In this document: one piece after another, positions 14,867 through 14,998 of the stretch | Layout: every line of letters begins with the position of its first letter | Position numbering within the stretch: the stretch's first letter is position 1 | The notes under the pieces: generated by a model | What the model was told of the DNA's origin: nothing | The model's database searches: none | Seen by the model: the letters and a program-made list of their open reading frames with translations, nothing else | Made by a program: the position numbers and the translations under genes | Origin: Deltaproteobacteria bacterium | GTDB lineage: Bacteria; Desulfobacterota; Desulfobacteria; Desulfobacterales; SG8-13 | Length of the DNA stretch: 14,998 nt | NCBI GenBank assembly: GCA_030670715.1 | Contig: DAOVBC010000016.1 | Coordinates: 1-14,998 of the forward strand | Direction: 5' to 3'

Positions 14867-14998
14867 ATGACATCGCATTCATCTACTCATAGTAAAGTGC
14901 TAATTATCGGGTCGGGTATCGGTGGTCTCAGCACGGCGATTATTCTGGCCGGGCTTGGCTTTGACGTCACTGTTGTGGAAAAAAACCGAAAACCTGGC
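14867..14998 (+). CDS. FAD-dependent oxidoreductase, CrtI/phytoene-desaturase-like, N-terminal fragment
   Basis: Only the first 44 residues are inside the window; the frame is open to the right edge. After a short polar leader (MTSHSSTHSK) comes a Rossmann dinucleotide-binding motif, VLIIGSGIGGLSTA, ending after the second strand in VTVVEKNRKPG, where the Glu would bind the FAD ribose. This GxGxxG...E pattern with GLSTA and EKN..PG is typical of the phytoene desaturase and related amine-oxidase-like flavoproteins. Such enzymes introduce or isomerise double bonds, or saturate them, in polyenes and carotenoids, and related genes occur in flexirubin and ladderane-type clusters. It runs in the same direction as the preceding genes but is separated by a repeat-containing gap, so it may start a new transcript. 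The precise subfamily cannot be read from this fragment. Confidence 0.8.
   Translation, partial: MTSHSSTHSKVLIIGSGIGGLSTAIILAGLGFDVTVVEKNRKPG

Overview
The window reads as part of a chromosomal biosynthetic gene cluster for an acyl-carrier-protein-bound (fatty-acid or polyene-like) product, from a Gram-negative bacterium. The LpxL-type and PlsC-type acyltransferases, the RND/MMPL exporter and the moderate base composition fit a Proteobacterium-like host. The overall style, including long intergenic inverted repeats made of short tandem units, suggests a sulfate-reducing deltaproteobacterium (Desulfobacterota). That taxonomic guess is inference; no rRNA or tRNA gene is present to support it.

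Layout. The left edge holds the 3' end of a ketoacyl-ACP synthase III-like gene (+). Facing it is a tight five-gene minus-strand operon, transcribed from about 4502 down to 577: a small protein with a possible helix-turn-helix, a BtrH-type acyltransferase/peptidase-fold protein, an ABC-2 exporter ATPase, its permease, and an acyl carrier protein. A 233-nt AT-rich divergent region (4503-4735) separates this from a plus-strand series that runs to the right edge. That series comprises a hotdog thioesterase, a fatty acid kinase FakA-FakB (Dak/DegV) fusion, a family 2 glycosyltransferase, an MMPL transporter fused to a SAM methyltransferase, an LpxL-like acyltransferase, a second ACP, a FabF-like ketosynthase, a PlsC-like acyltransferase, and the start of an FAD-dependent (CrtI/phytoene-desaturase-like) oxidoreductase.

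How the genes may work together. Thioesterase, GT2, LpxL-like acyltransferase, MMPL exporter, methyltransferase, ACPs and ketosynthases together resemble aryl polyene, flexirubin/dialkylresorcinol and related polyketide-lipid clusters. The two ketosynthases and two ACPs would build the chain. The thioesterase could release intermediates, and the Fak fusion could phosphorylate free acids. The GT and the two acyltransferases would attach the product to a glycolipid-type head group. The MMPL protein and the ABC-2 pair would move intermediates or product across the inner membrane. The BtrH-like protein may transfer an ACP-bound acyl group. These links are inferred from gene content and neighbourhood.

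Non-coding sequence. Three gaps (after the thioesterase, after the Fak fusion, after the PlsC-like gene) each hold an inverted repeat whose arms are short tandem repeats of 7, 9 and 9 bp. The arms differ in sequence but share this design. No CRISPR array, RNA gene, transposase or phage gene was seen.
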